Assembly (NCBI RefSeq): GCF_000687835.1
Contig: NZ_JHYB01000004.1
Location: forward strand, 1 to 64,000
Direction of reading: 5' to 3'
DNA from: Haploplasma modicum ATCC 29102
GTDB taxonomy: Bacteria > Bacillota_I > Bacilli_A > Acholeplasmatales > Acholeplasmataceae
DNA: 64,000 bases
In this document: piece by piece, positions 1 through 10,013 of the stretch
How the letters are laid out: each line of letters begins with the position of its first letter
Numbering within the stretch: the stretch's first letter is position 1
The notes under the pieces: model-generated
What the model was told of the DNA's origin: nothing
The model's input: only the letters and a program-made list of their open reading frames with translations
The model's database searches: none
Made by a program: the position numbers and the translations under genes

Positions 1-168
1 TAACATCTCATAGCGAAATTTAAAATCAATTAACTCATTTTTTCCATAAGAATTTCCAACTGGCACAATAACCACCTTTGAATTTTTATATGTTTTAAGT
101 ATTAAATTTACAATTTCAATATGAGCTTTTGTTGGTGGATTAAAGGCACCACCATAAAATATTGTCAT
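1..168 (-). CDS. nadD: Nicotinate-nucleotide adenylyltransferase, N-terminal part
   Basis: The first 56 codons of a leftward gene are present; the rest lies outside the window. The product begins MTIFYGGAFNPPTKAHIEIV, the nucleotidyltransferase signature GGxFNPPTxAH that binds the ATP phosphates through the T/HxxH-type motif. NadD adenylates nicotinate mononucleotide in NAD synthesis. The ATG at 166-168 is preceded by a GGTGG-type ribosome site. A related family (PPAT/CoaD) shares the fold, but the FNPPTKAH form fits NadD better. Assignment rests on the N-terminus only. Confidence 0.8.
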   Translation of the reverse strand, partial: MTIFYGGAFNPPTKAHIEIVNLILKTYKNSKVVIVPVGNSYGKNELIDFKFRYEML

Positions 169-264
169 AATACCACCCTAGATATTATTATAACATTTAA
201 TGCTTATCTTACTAAATAATATGTTACAAATGAGTAATTTACTATATTTTTTTTTATTTTTTGT

Positions 265-270
265 TATAAT
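265..270 (+). promoter_or_regulatory. Extended -10 promoter of the Fur-like gene
   Basis: TGTTATAAT at 262-270 is an extended -10 box (TGn plus TATAAT) 33 bases before the ATG at 303. The -35 region is a poor match. The ribosome site AAGAAGG lies at 288-294. Confidence 0.6.
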
Positions 271-302
271 TTAACTAATTAATAGTAAAGAAGGTTTAAA
301 AT

Positions 303-722
303 ATGAGTGTATTAGAAAATTATTTCAAAAAAATTAGAGATGAAGGACATAGACTAACCAAACACCGTATCGCTATTATCGAAATTCTAGAAAACGAACA
401 CTTAACATTCAAAGAAATAGAACAACGATTAGCTAAACGTGGTTTTAAAAATATAGCATCAATTTATAATAATCTTGAATTTTTAGTTCAAGAGAAAATT
501 GTTATTGAATTATATGTTGATAACAAGAAATATTATGATCTTGCTATGGATAATCCAGGTCATAACAAAGAAGACCATATCCATATTGTAAATCGAGATA
601 CTGGAAAGATTTTTGAAATCAATAATAATGATATCTTTAATTACATCAGTAAAAATAAGAGTTTACAAGACTATAACATTGAGTCAATCAAAATCATCTT
701 ATCAGTAACTAATAAAAAATAG
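303..722 (+). CDS. Fur/PerR-family transcriptional regulator
   Basis: This 139-residue protein has the Fur layout: an N-terminal winged helix (about residues 1-80, with ASIYNNLEFL as recognition helix region) and a short dimerisation domain with the metal-ligand-like stretch DHIHIVN near residue 95. Fur-family proteins repress metal uptake or peroxide-stress genes. The protein contains no cysteine at all, so the structural CxxC zinc sites of PerR, Fur and Zur are missing. His residues around 87-96 may still form a regulatory metal site. It has its own promoter and stands convergent to rsmH. Which metal or stress it senses cannot be read from the sequence. Confidence 0.8.
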   Translation: MSVLENYFKKIRDEGHRLTKHRIAIIEILENEHLTFKEIEQRLAKRGFKNIASIYNNLEFLVQEKIVIELYVDNKKYYDLAMDNPGHNKEDHIHIVNRDTGKIFEINNNDIFNYISKNKSLQDYNIESIKIILSVTNKK

Positions 723-740
723 GACTAGATCCTATTTTTT
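714..740. terminator. Bidirectional terminator between fur-like gene and rsmH
   Basis: An 11-bp perfect stem (AAAAAATAGGA / TCCTATTTTTT) with a 5-base loop overlaps the 3' ends of both convergent genes. It has T-tracts on both strands, so it can stop transcription either way. Confidence 0.85.
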
Positions 741-1627
741 TTAGCTACTCTTAATTTTGCAGATTTACTTCTTGAATTTTCCAACATTTCTTCTTCACTT
801 GGATAAACTGGTTTTCTTGTTACTAAATCAAATTTTGTTTTAAGTTCACCAATAATTGGTAAGTTTTTAGGAATATTTAACTCACTATATTTTTTCATAA
901 AATGTTTAACAATTCGATCTTCTAGTGAATGAAAGGTTATAATACATAATCTTCCTTCTTCATTTAATAGGTCAACTGTTTGTTCTAACATGTCTTCTAG
1001 TGTTTTAATTTCATCATTTACAGCAATCCTTAAGGCTTGAAAAACCTTCTTAGCAGAATGACCTTTTCTTTTATAATTTATTTTATCACAAATATTTACC
1101 AAGTCAAAAGTTGTCTCTAATGGTCTTCTTCTAATTATTTCATTAGCTATTTTAAAGCCATTTTCTTCATCACCATATTTGAAAAATATTTGAGCAAGAT
1201 CATCTTTTTCGTAAGTGTTGACAATATCTTTGGCTGTTAGCATACTATTTTGATTCATTCTCATATCAAGACTTGTATCTTTTAAATAGGTAAACCCTCG
1301 GCTAATATCATCAATCTGAAATGAAGACATTCCTAAATCCGCAATAATACCATCTACTTTAAAGACTCCCAGTTCATTTAATCTTTTTCTTATGTTTGCA
1401 AAATTATCATGAATTACTGTGATATTTTCATTATCTTTAAAAGTTTCTTTAGCAAGATTAATTGCATACATATCTTGATCAAAGGCATAAAGATGACCTG
1501 TTTTTAATTTACTTAATAAAAGTTTAGTATGGCCTGCACCACCTAAAGTTAAATCAACATATATTCCATCATCTTTTATATTTAAATAATCGATTGTCTC
1601 ATTTAATAATACTGTAACATGTTTCAT
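725..1627 (-). CDS. rsmH: 16S rRNA (cytosine1402-N4)-methyltransferase RsmH
   Basis: A full-length 300-residue protein that methylates C1402 of 16S rRNA using S-adenosylmethionine. It shows the family start MKHVTVLLNETIDYL, the SAM loop VDLTLGGAGHT (about residues 24-34), the IIADLGMSSFQID block and the C-terminal ITFHSLEDRIVKHFM block. In most Firmicutes rsmH sits in the division/cell-wall cluster after mraZ. Here it stands alone between rpmF and a Fur-like gene, which fits a wall-less lineage. A TATAAT box lies about 20 bases before the start, and AGAGGTG is the ribosome site. Confidence 0.96.
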   Translation of the reverse strand: MKHVTVLLNETIDYLNIKDDGIYVDLTLGGAGHTKLLLSKLKTGHLYAFDQDMYAINLAKETFKDNENITVIHDNFANIRKRLNELGVFKVDGIIADLGMSSFQIDDISRGFTYLKDTSLDMRMNQNSMLTAKDIVNTYEKDDLAQIFFKYGDEENGFKIANEIIRRRPLETTFDLVNICDKINYKRKGHSAKKVFQALRIAVNDEIKTLEDMLEQTVDLLNEEGRLCIITFHSLEDRIVKHFMKKYSELNIPKNLPIIGELKTKFDLVTRKPVYPSEEEMLENSRSKSAKLRVAKKNRI

Positions 1628-1660
1628 CTTAACACCTCTTTTAATATTATATCTTTAATT

Positions 1661-1690
1661 AAAGAAAAAAGCACTAGTGTGCTCTTTCTT
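1661..1690 (-). terminator. Terminator after rpmF
   Basis: Read leftward, AGCAC-ACTA-GTGCT (1670-1683) is followed by TTTTTTC. It ends the yceD-rpmF transcript just before the rsmH promoter region. Confidence 0.75.
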
Positions 1691-1697
1691 TAACTTA

Positions 1698-1883
1698 TTA
1701 TTTAGATTCTTTTTTTTCTAAAATAAGTTGTCCCTTGTAATAACCACTGTTTGGTGTTACACGGTGTGGTAATGTAAATTCACCTGTGTTTGGACATACA
1801 ACTAATGTTGGTGCTGTTAACTTTTGGTGTGTACGACGTTTTCTTGTCGCTGTTTTACCAGTTCTTCTAAATGGTACTGCCAT
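1698..1883 (-). CDS. rpmF: 50S ribosomal protein bL32
   Basis: A 61-residue basic protein starting [17 protein letters not shown], the standard bL32 N-terminus, with one cysteine near residue 30 (VVCPNTGE). It is part of the large ribosomal subunit. Only one of the usual zinc-site cysteines is present, so this is the zinc-free type. It follows the YceD/DUF177 gene after 11 bases, the arrangement found in most bacteria, and shares its promoter. Confidence 0.97.
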   Translation of the reverse strand: MAVPFRRTGKTATRKRRTHQKLTAPTLVVCPNTGEFTLPHRVTPNSGYYKGQLILEKKESK

Positions 1884-1894
1884 GATGTCACCTC

Positions 1895-2317
1895 CTAAAA
1901 TTTAAAGTCTTTCAAGGCATCAAATACATGATTTGTTTCTTTCTCTTTTTCGAATTCTTTTTCACCTTCGTTATAAATAACTTGGGGTTTTTCCAAAATA
2001 ATATGACCAAAGATTATTTCATCTAAATCAATTATTGGTGTTAAAGCAAAATCACTATCTTCAGATTCACCAAATATTAAATCTAAATTAAATATTAAGT
2101 GATAATCAACTGGTTTTAATGTTCTTGTGCTTGCTAAGACTAGCTTAACATCAATATCTAGATTAGTAACTAATAAATCATTTACTCTTTCAAAACTACC
2201 TTTTACATAACATGGCTTAATTTCTATAATATCATTGCTATCTTTAATCATTTCTGAGTAATCAATTTCTGTATTAATATTGTAGATTGATTCGATTAAC
2301 GATGAGTTTATTTTCAT
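1895..2317 (-). CDS. yceD: YceD/DUF177 family protein
   Basis: A 140-residue acidic protein encoded directly before rpmF. Family members are linked to 23S rRNA levels and large-subunit assembly. The sequence shows the family pattern of a central [10 protein letters not shown]-like beta strand, a Dxxxx(L/V)[13 protein letters not shown] block around residues 63-76 and an acidic tail. The family cysteines are not both kept: only one cysteine (about residue 37) is seen. The assignment depends on both the conserved middle and the rpmF neighbour. Confidence 0.85.
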   Translation of the reverse strand: MKINSSLIESIYNINTEIDYSEMIKDSNDIIEIKPCYVKGSFERVNDLLVTNLDIDVKLVLASTRTLKPVDYHLIFNLDLIFGESEDSDFALTPIIDLDEIIFGHIILEKPQVIYNEGEKEFEKEKETNHVFDALKDFKF

Positions 2318-2335
2318 ATTTTATTCACCTAAGAT

Positions 2336-2364
2336 ATTATACATATTTATTAGATAAAAGTCAA
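2336..2364 (-). promoter_or_regulatory. Promoter of yceD-rpmF
   Basis: Read leftward: TTGACT (2359-2364), a 17-base spacer, TATAAT (2336-2341). This is a near-perfect housekeeping promoter 19 bases from the start codon. Confidence 0.85.
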
Positions 2365-2409
2365 TTATTTTAAAATAAATATCAAAACTCCATATCTATA
2401 AAAAGAAGA

Positions 2410-2427
2410 AACCCAGTAAATTGGGTT
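2410..2427 (-). terminator. Terminator after the 2426-3007 gene
   Basis: Leftward AACCCA-ATTTAC-TGGGTT is followed by a pyrimidine-rich TCTTCTTTTT tract and overlaps the gene's stop codon. Confidence 0.65.
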
Positions 2428-3007
2428 ATCTTGCACTTCTAATTGCTTCTTTAATTGTATTAATAATATATCTTTCTTTTTCTAGAAGTAATTCTGGATA
2501 TTCACTTTCATGGTATAAATAGTGAGTTCTTAAATTAAAGACAAGTGAAGTTCCGTTTATTAAGTTTAATATTAACTCAACAGTTATTACATTAACCTTA
2601 CTTCTTGATTCACTGGAGTCAATAACTACTTCTACGTGTGTTACATCGTTATATCTTACTTCACCAGCAACATCATTATAAATTTTACCATCTTGGTGAT
2701 TTACTATTACACCATGATAATAAAGTGCTTTTGTGCCAAGGAAAATTGTTGTAACTAATGATTGATCATAGTCCAAGTGTTGAGCATCATTTAAAAGATT
2801 GATACGATACTTTGTTTTATGATTAAAGTTACTTGCAGTTCTTACTACAAATGGTTTTGAAACTTCCAAATTTTCCAAGTCTAACAATTGCTTTGCACGA
2901 TTTCCTGCTATTAATAAATCTTCCTCGATAATTTTTGTAGCAGCTTCGTCTACTTCCCCACTTATTTTGCCAAAATGCTTCTTCATTACTTTAATTCTAT
3001 TATTCAT
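2426..3007 (-). CDS. Hypothetical protein, possibly PH-like
   Basis: I do not recognise this 193-residue protein. It has no signal peptide or membrane segment. The start was set at the ATG at 3005-3007 because GGTGG lies 8 bases before it; an upstream GTG would fall inside that ribosome site. The middle (FLGTKALYYHGV ... GEVRYNDVTHVEVV) has the rhythm of bacterial pleckstrin-homology-like domains, where a short strand reading 'YY' is followed by a Y-x-D/T-V strand. That is only an inference from pattern. It has its own promoter and terminator, so it is a single-gene unit. Confidence 0.6.
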   Translation of the reverse strand: MNNRIKVMKKHFGKISGEVDEAATKIIEEDLLIAGNRAKQLLDLENLEVSKPFVVRTASNFNHKTKYRINLLNDAQHLDYDQSLVTTIFLGTKALYYHGVIVNHQDGKIYNDVAGEVRYNDVTHVEVVIDSSESRSKVNVITVELILNLINGTSLVFNLRTHYLYHESEYPELLLEKERYIINTIKEAIRSAR

Positions 3008-3034
3008 TAAACTTACCACCCTTCGCTTATTTAT

Positions 3035-3064
3035 ATAATATCAAATTACATAGTAAATAGTCAA
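3035..3064 (-). promoter_or_regulatory. Promoter of the 2426-3007 gene
   Basis: Read leftward: TTGACT (3059-3064), an 18-base spacer, TATTAT (3035-3040), about 27 bases before the ATG. Confidence 0.7.
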
Positions 3065-3085
3065 ACAATTATGCATTATTTAACT

Positions 3086-4078
3086 TTAATTTACTATCCC
3101 ACTTACTAAAAAATCTAAAAATTCTTGTTTTTTAATGTCTAAAATCATATCTTCAATATTAATTCCCTCTAACACTCTAGTGATTTCATCTTTTGTATAG
3201 TTAATATTTTTTAATTTATCTTCAATTATTTCTATTGGATAAAGGTCAAAAAAGTCACCAGTTATTTTAATATCTTGAATTACACCGTGATTTAGTTCAA
3301 GGGTTGCATTAAACAAACCACCTGAGATTCGTTTGCTAATATTTTTTGTGTATGATGGTTGTTTTAAAAATCTCCATTCATCAGATTCATATTTTTCTGC
3401 CATTTTTTTCACAATTTTAATTTCTTCATCACTTAAGATATATTCCTTAAACGTAATCTCATTTTCTAAATGTTTAACTAAGTCATCTAGTGATAGTCCA
3501 TTTAAATGTGGTTTTAAATTAACTACTCGGCTTCTAACACTGTCTATTCCTTTTGATATTAACTTTTCGTTGTTAGGTGTAATTGATCTAATCATTGTCT
3601 CAATATCAACATCATACATATATGTACCATGAATTAATACACCATATTTGTTTTGTAAAAAAGCAACACCACTTATCTTTTTACCGTCAAATAAAAGATC
3701 ATTTCTTCCACTAAATTCAATTTTTAACCCAAGTTTTTCCATTGCTTTAATTACTAATTCTAAATATGGTTTAAAGGAAAAGTTTGTGGTTTTTTTAGTA
3801 ATCATTGTATACATCGTATTAGACTCATCAGCATAAATAGTTCCCCCACCAGTTGGTCTTCTAAATAATGTTATATCATTAGCTTTCAAATATTCCATAT
3901 TAACTTCATTTTCTAATACTTGGTTTTTACCTATAACTACACCTTTGATTTTCCATGTGAAAAAATATGCTTCATCATCTTTTAAAACATGCTCTAAAAT
4001 ATATTCTTCTAATGCAAAATAAAAATATGCTTTTAAATTACCTTCATTGTTATGTTTAACTAATATCATCTTGTTCAT
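3086..4078 (-). CDS. lplA: Lipoate-protein ligase
   Basis: A 330-residue ligase that activates lipoate with ATP and attaches it to lysines of 2-oxoacid dehydrogenase or GcvH lipoyl domains. The biotin/lipoate-ligase fold shows as TWKIKGVVIGKNQ, the lipoyl-AMP loop RRPTGGGTIYAD and the lysine motif FDGKKISGVAF. The C-terminal accessory domain is also present, giving normal LplA length. I chose the ATG at 4076-4078 because GGAG lies 9 bases upstream; the open frame extends 18 codons further without a ribosome site. It has its own promoter and no dehydrogenase genes nearby. Confidence 0.92.
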   Translation of the reverse strand: MNKMILVKHNNEGNLKAYFYFALEEYILEHVLKDDEAYFFTWKIKGVVIGKNQVLENEVNMEYLKANDITLFRRPTGGGTIYADESNTMYTMITKKTTNFSFKPYLELVIKAMEKLGLKIEFSGRNDLLFDGKKISGVAFLQNKYGVLIHGTYMYDVDIETMIRSITPNNEKLISKGIDSVRSRVVNLKPHLNGLSLDDLVKHLENEITFKEYILSDEEIKIVKKMAEKYESDEWRFLKQPSYTKNISKRISGGLFNATLELNHGVIQDIKITGDFFDLYPIEIIEDKLKNINYTKDEITRVLEGINIEDMILDIKKQEFLDFLVSGIVN

Positions 4079-4103
4079 ATTAACAGCTCCAATCTTTGTA
4101 ACT

Positions 4104-4132
4104 ATTATAAATGTAATAGCTATAATTATCAA
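4104..4132 (-). promoter_or_regulatory. Promoter of the lipoate ligase
   Basis: Read leftward: TTGATA (4127-4132), a 17-base spacer, TATAAT (4104-4109). It is divergent from the YczE-like gene's extended -10 box at 4152-4160. Confidence 0.8.
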
Positions 4133-4151
4133 ATATTTAAATCTAAATAAA

Positions 4152-4160
4152 TGATATAAT
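4152..4160 (+). promoter_or_regulatory. Extended -10 promoter of the YczE-like gene
   Basis: TGATATAAT at 4152-4160 precedes the ribosome site AAGGGGG by about 8 bases. No clear -35 box is seen. Confidence 0.55.
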
Positions 4161-4182
4161 ATTTAAAAAGGGGGATATTTAT

Positions 4183-4821
4183 GTGCTTAAAGAAAATTTG
4201 TTTATAAAAATATTACTTTATTTTATTGGTTTATTACTTACTTCGTTTGGGGTAGTTTTAATGATCCAAACAAATAAAGGAGTGGGAAGCTGGGATAGTG
4301 TTAATTATAGTTTATCTGTTTTGATTAATACAAAACTTGGCTATGCTAGTATGATTGTTAATATTTTAATTGTTTTGTTCGTTGTAATATATAGAAAAAA
4401 TCTTAAATTTATCCAAAGCTTTATCCCAATTATTTTAAGTGGTTTCTTGGTTAATCTTTGGATTGATTATGTTTTTGTAAACTTTACAATAAGCACTACA
4501 TTTCTTACATATCTCTACCTTATTCTTGGAGCCTTAATCCTTCCAGTTGGATTATCCTTTATTATAATAAGTACCCTACCTAAAATGATTTTTGATGAGC
4601 TCACCTTTGCTTGGATGGATATTTTTAAATCAAAAAGTTTTCCGCTAGTTAGAATTTGCATTGAAATATTTGCAGTACTTCTTGGCTTACTAATCGGATA
4701 CTTCGCTAAAATAGAAGGATTAGGTCAAATAGGAATAGGAACACTAATTGTTGTTTTTACAATAGGACCATTAATTGGCATCTTTACTAACATCTTAAAT
4801 AAAGTATTTAAATTTAACTAG
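4183..4821 (+). CDS. YczE/YitT-family membrane protein
   Basis: A 212-residue integral membrane protein with about five hydrophobic segments. The family signature lies after the first one: VLMIQTNKGVGSWDSVNYSL (about residues 26-45), matching YczE-type proteins, where this loop reads G-x-x-P-W-D/E. The last segments contain GLGQIGIGTLIVVFTIGP. Family members have no firmly known transport substrate. The gene starts at GTG (4183); an ATG two bases earlier is in another frame and hits a stop. AAGGGGGA is the ribosome site. It is a single-gene unit, divergent from lplA. Confidence 0.8.
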   Translation: MLKENLFIKILLYFIGLLLTSFGVVLMIQTNKGVGSWDSVNYSLSVLINTKLGYASMIVNILIVLFVVIYRKNLKFIQSFIPIILSGFLVNLWIDYVFVNFTISTTFLTYLYLILGALILPVGLSFIIISTLPKMIFDELTFAWMDIFKSKSFPLVRICIEIFAVLLGLLIGYFAKIEGLGQIGIGTLIVVFTIGPLIGIFTNILNKVFKFN

Positions 4822-4845
4822 ATTAATATAGTTTTTTTTATAAAA

Positions 4846-4866
4846 AAAATGGAGTTTCCTCCATTA
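4846..4866. terminator. Bidirectional terminator between YczE-like gene and dnaJ
   Basis: AATGGAG-TTTC-CTCCATT (4849-4866) is flanked by an A-tract on one side and T-rich sequence on the other. It serves dnaJ leftward with an eight-T tail. Confidence 0.75.
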
Positions 4867-5982
4867 ATTTTTAAATATATCTTTAAATTTTTGCCATGAT
4901 GATTTAGTTTCCTTATCTTCAAAATCACCAAGTTTTTGGTATAGTTTTTCTTCCTCTTTAGAAATCTTCTTAGGGATCTTAACTTCAACAATAACAATTT
5001 GATCTCCCTTACGTTTACTTCTAACTGAAGCTACACCTTTTTCACGCATTCTAAGTTGTGTGTTAGGTTGTGTTCCGGCTGGTATTTTTAAACTTACCTC
5101 ACCATAGATTGTTGGAACATCTTTAGTTGTTCCAAGTGTTGCTTCTGCAATGCTGATTGGTATTTTTAAGTATATATCATCATTGTTTCTTTCAAACAAT
5201 TGATGTTTCTTCACTCTAAATGTAATTAGTAAATCACCAGGTTCACCACCCTTAACGCCACCATTACCATAACCTGCAACTCTTAATGTCATATTATCAT
5301 TGACACCTGCCGGGATATTAACATCTACAGTCTTAGTTGTTTTAACACGTTTCTTACCATTACATGTTTCACATTTTTCTTTAATTTCTTTACCAGACCC
5401 ACCACAAGTACTACATGTTTGTTGACTTCTAATAGTTCCAAGTATTGTTCTTTGATCGACATCAACATAGCCCTTACCACCACAGGTATGACATGTTTTA
5501 ATGTCTTTAGGATTTTTTGCGCCTGTACCATGACATACTTTACAGTCTTCGTCAATCTCAATTTTAATTGTTTTCTTAGTTCCTAAAACTGCTTCTAAGA
5601 AGTCAATTGTCATATATTTTTCAATATCTGAGCCACGCATTGGTCCATCATAATTTCTTCTTTGTTGACTTCTGCCACCACCAAAGAAATCACTAAATAT
5701 GTCACCAAAACCACCGAAGCCTTCAAAGCCACCAAAGCCTTCAAAACCGCTACCAGAAAAATTATTTCCCTCATGTCCATATTTATCATAAGTTGCTCTT
5801 TTAGCATCATCATTTAAAATTTCATATGCTTCTTGAACTTCTTTAAATTTTTCTTCGGCATCATCATGTTTAGAAACGTCAGGATGAAATTCTTTTGCTT
5901 TTTTGCGGTACGCTTTTACTATTTCATCTTTTGATGCATCTTTACTTACACCAAGTACCTCATAATAATCTCTTTTTGCCAT
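4864..5982 (-). CDS. dnaJ: Chaperone DnaJ (Hsp40)
   Basis: A 372-residue co-chaperone that delivers unfolded proteins to DnaK and stimulates its ATPase. Domains in order: J domain with the HPD motif (FHPDVSKH, about residue 33), a Gly/Phe-rich linker (residues 75-105), a zinc domain with four CxxCxGxx repeats ([32 protein letters not shown]) and the C-terminal substrate domain. The fourth repeat ends in lysine in place of glycine, but all eight cysteines are kept. It is the last gene of the hrcA-grpE-dnaK-dnaJ unit, 48 bases after dnaK. AGGTGAT is its ribosome site. Confidence 0.98.
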   Translation of the reverse strand: MAKRDYYEVLGVSKDASKDEIVKAYRKKAKEFHPDVSKHDDAEEKFKEVQEAYEILNDDAKRATYDKYGHEGNNFSGSGFEGFGGFEGFGGFGDIFSDFFGGGRSQQRRNYDGPMRGSDIEKYMTIDFLEAVLGTKKTIKIEIDEDCKVCHGTGAKNPKDIKTCHTCGGKGYVDVDQRTILGTIRSQQTCSTCGGSGKEIKEKCETCNGKKRVKTTKTVDVNIPAGVNDNMTLRVAGYGNGGVKGGEPGDLLITFRVKKHQLFERNNDDIYLKIPISIAEATLGTTKDVPTIYGEVSLKIPAGTQPNTQLRMREKGVASVRSKRKGDQIVIVEVKIPKKISKEEEKLYQKLGDFEDKETKSSWQKFKDIFKN

Positions 5983-6004
5983 TTAATCACCTATATAACA
6001 AAGT

Positions 6005-6022
6005 TAGGGGCGATTGCCCCTA
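6005..6022 (-). other. Intercistronic hairpin between dnaK and dnaJ
   Basis: A perfect 7-bp GC-rich stem TAGGGGC / GCCCCTA with a GATT loop lies between the dnaK stop and the dnaJ start. No T-run follows in the leftward direction. It may be a weak attenuator or an mRNA stability element lowering dnaJ output, rather than a full terminator. Confidence 0.6.
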
Positions 6023-6030
6023 TACTTATT

Positions 6031-8428
<2,398 letters not shown>

Positions 8429-8436
8429 AATCTTAC

Positions 8437-9450
8437 CTACTTTCTGTATAATTTGCCAAGGTTTGATGCTATATATTCAAGTAGTGGAATAACTTTTGAA
8501 TATTCCATTCTAGTTGGTCCAAATACAGCAATTGTTCCTTTTTCATCTTCACTTACCCGGTAAGGAATACTAATTACACTAAAATTATCTTTTAAATTTA
8601 ATTCAATATCGCTACCGAAGGTTATTGTTAAGCTATCGTTGTTTCCTATTAATTTTAAGATGTCTTTTTTATTTAACATGTTAATAAAATTCTTAACATT
8701 TACAACATCTGAAAATTCTGGTTGATTAAATGCTTTAGTCATACCAGATAAGTAAAAGTTGTCTTCAGTAAACTTAGCAAATGCATGAACAAAGGAATCA
8801 ATAATTTGTTTTTGATAATCAACAAACATGCCTAATTCAGTTTTTGCCATTTCATTTTTAAGAATACTAATTGCTTCATCTAAACGTCTATTTTTAAGTA
8901 GGTCATCTAGAGTTTGAATAATCTCTTTTACTTCTGTAATATCTACATTTTTTGGCACAATAATATTTTGATGGTTCACATGTCCTTTATTAGTAACAAT
9001 TAAAACTACTGCTTCTCTATCACCGGTTGGAATAAAATCAATCTTATTAATCTTAATTTCTGATAATGAAGGTCCAACAGCAACCGCAGCATAATTAGTT
9101 AGGTTACTTAAAAGATTAATTGCTTCCTCAACCGCTAGACTTCTAGAAAATGTATGTTTATTTAAGATTTCATCTACTAAAGGAAAATCATCTAAAACTA
9201 AGGAATCTCTTGTTACTAAATTATTCACATAATAACGATATCCTTTTTCTGATGGAATTCTTCCACTAGATGTATGAGTTTTTTCTAAAAAATCTAATTC
9301 CTCAAGTCTTGCCATATCATATCTGATTGTTGCACTTGAGTAATTAAGATATGGCATCTCAGTTAATATTTTAGAACCAACTGGTACAGCATGGTCAACA
9401 TAATACTCGACTATTGCTTTTAAGATTAACTTTTGACGACTAGTTAACAT
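8437..9450 (-). CDS. hrcA: Heat-inducible transcription repressor HrcA
   Basis: A 337-residue repressor that binds CIRCE with GroE help and turns off chaperone operons until heat stress. The N-terminal winged helix starts MLTSRQKLILKAIVEYYVDH and contains VGSKIL and SSATIRYDMARLEE, followed by the family block EKTHTSSGRIPSEKGYRYYV (about residues 56-75). The GAF-like domain and the C-terminal VISIPYRVSEDEKGTIAVFG block complete it. The ATG at 9448-9450 follows GAGGTG. It is the first gene of its own operon and so is autoregulated by the two CIRCE elements in front of it. Confidence 0.97.
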   Translation of the reverse strand: MLTSRQKLILKAIVEYYVDHAVPVGSKILTEMPYLNYSSATIRYDMARLEELDFLEKTHTSSGRIPSEKGYRYYVNNLVTRDSLVLDDFPLVDEILNKHTFSRSLAVEEAINLLSNLTNYAAVAVGPSLSEIKINKIDFIPTGDREAVVLIVTNKGHVNHQNIIVPKNVDITEVKEIIQTLDDLLKNRRLDEAISILKNEMAKTELGMFVDYQKQIIDSFVHAFAKFTEDNFYLSGMTKAFNQPEFSDVVNVKNFINMLNKKDILKLIGNNDSLTITFGSDIELNLKDNFSVISIPYRVSEDEKGTIAVFGPTRMEYSKVIPLLEYIASNLGKLYRK

Positions 9451-9462
9451 CAAATCACCTCA

Positions 9463-9489
9463 CTGGCACTCGTTAGTATCTTGTGCTAT
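9463..9489 (-). promoter_or_regulatory. CIRCE operator 2 (HrcA site)
   Basis: Read leftward: ATAGCACAA, 9 bases, GAGTGCCAG. This is the CIRCE 9-9-9 layout (consensus TTAGCACTC-N9-GAGTGCTAA) with moderate match, between the -10 box and the hrcA ribosome site. Confidence 0.8.
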
Positions 9490-9493
9490 TAGT

Positions 9494-9522
9494 ATTGTAC
9501 AATAATTAATTGGCACTGTCAA
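9494..9522 (-). promoter_or_regulatory. Promoter of the hrcA-grpE-dnaK-dnaJ operon
   Basis: Read leftward: TTGACA (9517-9522), a 17-base spacer, TACAAT (9494-9499). The -35 box sits inside CIRCE 1, and CIRCE 2 lies just downstream of the -10, so HrcA can block the promoter from both sides. Confidence 0.88.
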
Positions 9523-9536
9523 CACTTATGTGCTAA
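9510..9536 (-). promoter_or_regulatory. CIRCE operator 1 (HrcA site)
   Basis: Read leftward: TTAGCACAT, 9 bases, CAGTGCCAA, in the CIRCE 9-9-9 layout. It overlaps the -35 box of the heat-shock operon promoter. Confidence 0.85.
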
Positions 9537-9571
9537 AAATAAAAAAATACCATAATTGGTACTTTCTTAAC

Positions 9572-9877
9572 TCAGGCCTTTTTAACAAATTCACTCTTTA
9601 AACTCATGTTACCAAAACCTTGTATTCTACAATCAATATTATGATCACCTGATACAATTTTAATATTTGTAACCTTAGTTCCTTGTTTAAGAGGCTGACT
9701 AGATCCTTTAACTTTTAAGTCTTTGATTGTAATGACATCATCACCATCAACTAATTTGTTACCGTTAGCATCTAGAATAAAATTTTCTTCTTCTTTAAAC
9801 TTAAATCCACATGCTGAGCAAACATAGAAATCATCTTCCATATATGTGTACTCAAAATTACAACTAGGACAGTTCAT
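9572..9877 (-). CDS. yjdM: Zinc-ribbon protein, YjdM/PhnA family
   Basis: A 101-residue soluble protein. The N-terminal zinc ribbon has CPSC (residues 3-6) and CSAC (about 20-23). The C-terminal SH3-like domain carries the family block [24 protein letters not shown]. Once called an alkylphosphonate protein (PhnA), this family has no proven catalytic role. I chose the ATG at 9875-9877 because AAGGTG lies 6 bases before it. It has a single-gene layout, divergent from yutG, with both promoters meeting at an inverted repeat. Confidence 0.9.
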   Translation of the reverse strand: MNCPSCNFEYTYMEDDFYVCSACGFKFKEEENFILDANGNKLVDGDDVITIKDLKVKGSSQPLKQGTKVTNIKIVSGDHNIDCRIQGFGNMSLKSEFVKKA

Positions 9878-9916
9878 ATTTATCACCTTCCATAGTTATA
9901 ATACATGAAATATTTA

Positions 9917-9963
9917 CATTGTCAAATTTTCTTTTTGACAATGATAGCGTTTTAGTATATAAT
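9917..9963. promoter_or_regulatory. Divergent promoters of yjdM and yutG with inverted repeat
   Basis: A perfect 10-bp inverted repeat CATTGTCAAA / TTTGACAATG (9917-9926, 9934-9943) contains both -35 boxes. Rightward: TTGACA (9935-9940), a 17-base spacer, TATAAT (9958-9963), a consensus promoter for yutG. Leftward: TTGACA (9920-9925) with a weaker -10 near 9898-9903 for yjdM. Confidence 0.8.
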
Positions 9964-10013
9964 TATATAACCGAATTAACTATATAAACTATACATAAAC
10001 AAGGAGGAATATT

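Noticed and set aside
1-168. CoaD (pantetheine-phosphate adenylyltransferase) for the first partial gene
   Set aside because: CoaD starts with xYPGSFDPxTxGH; here GGAFNPPTKAH is the NadD form.
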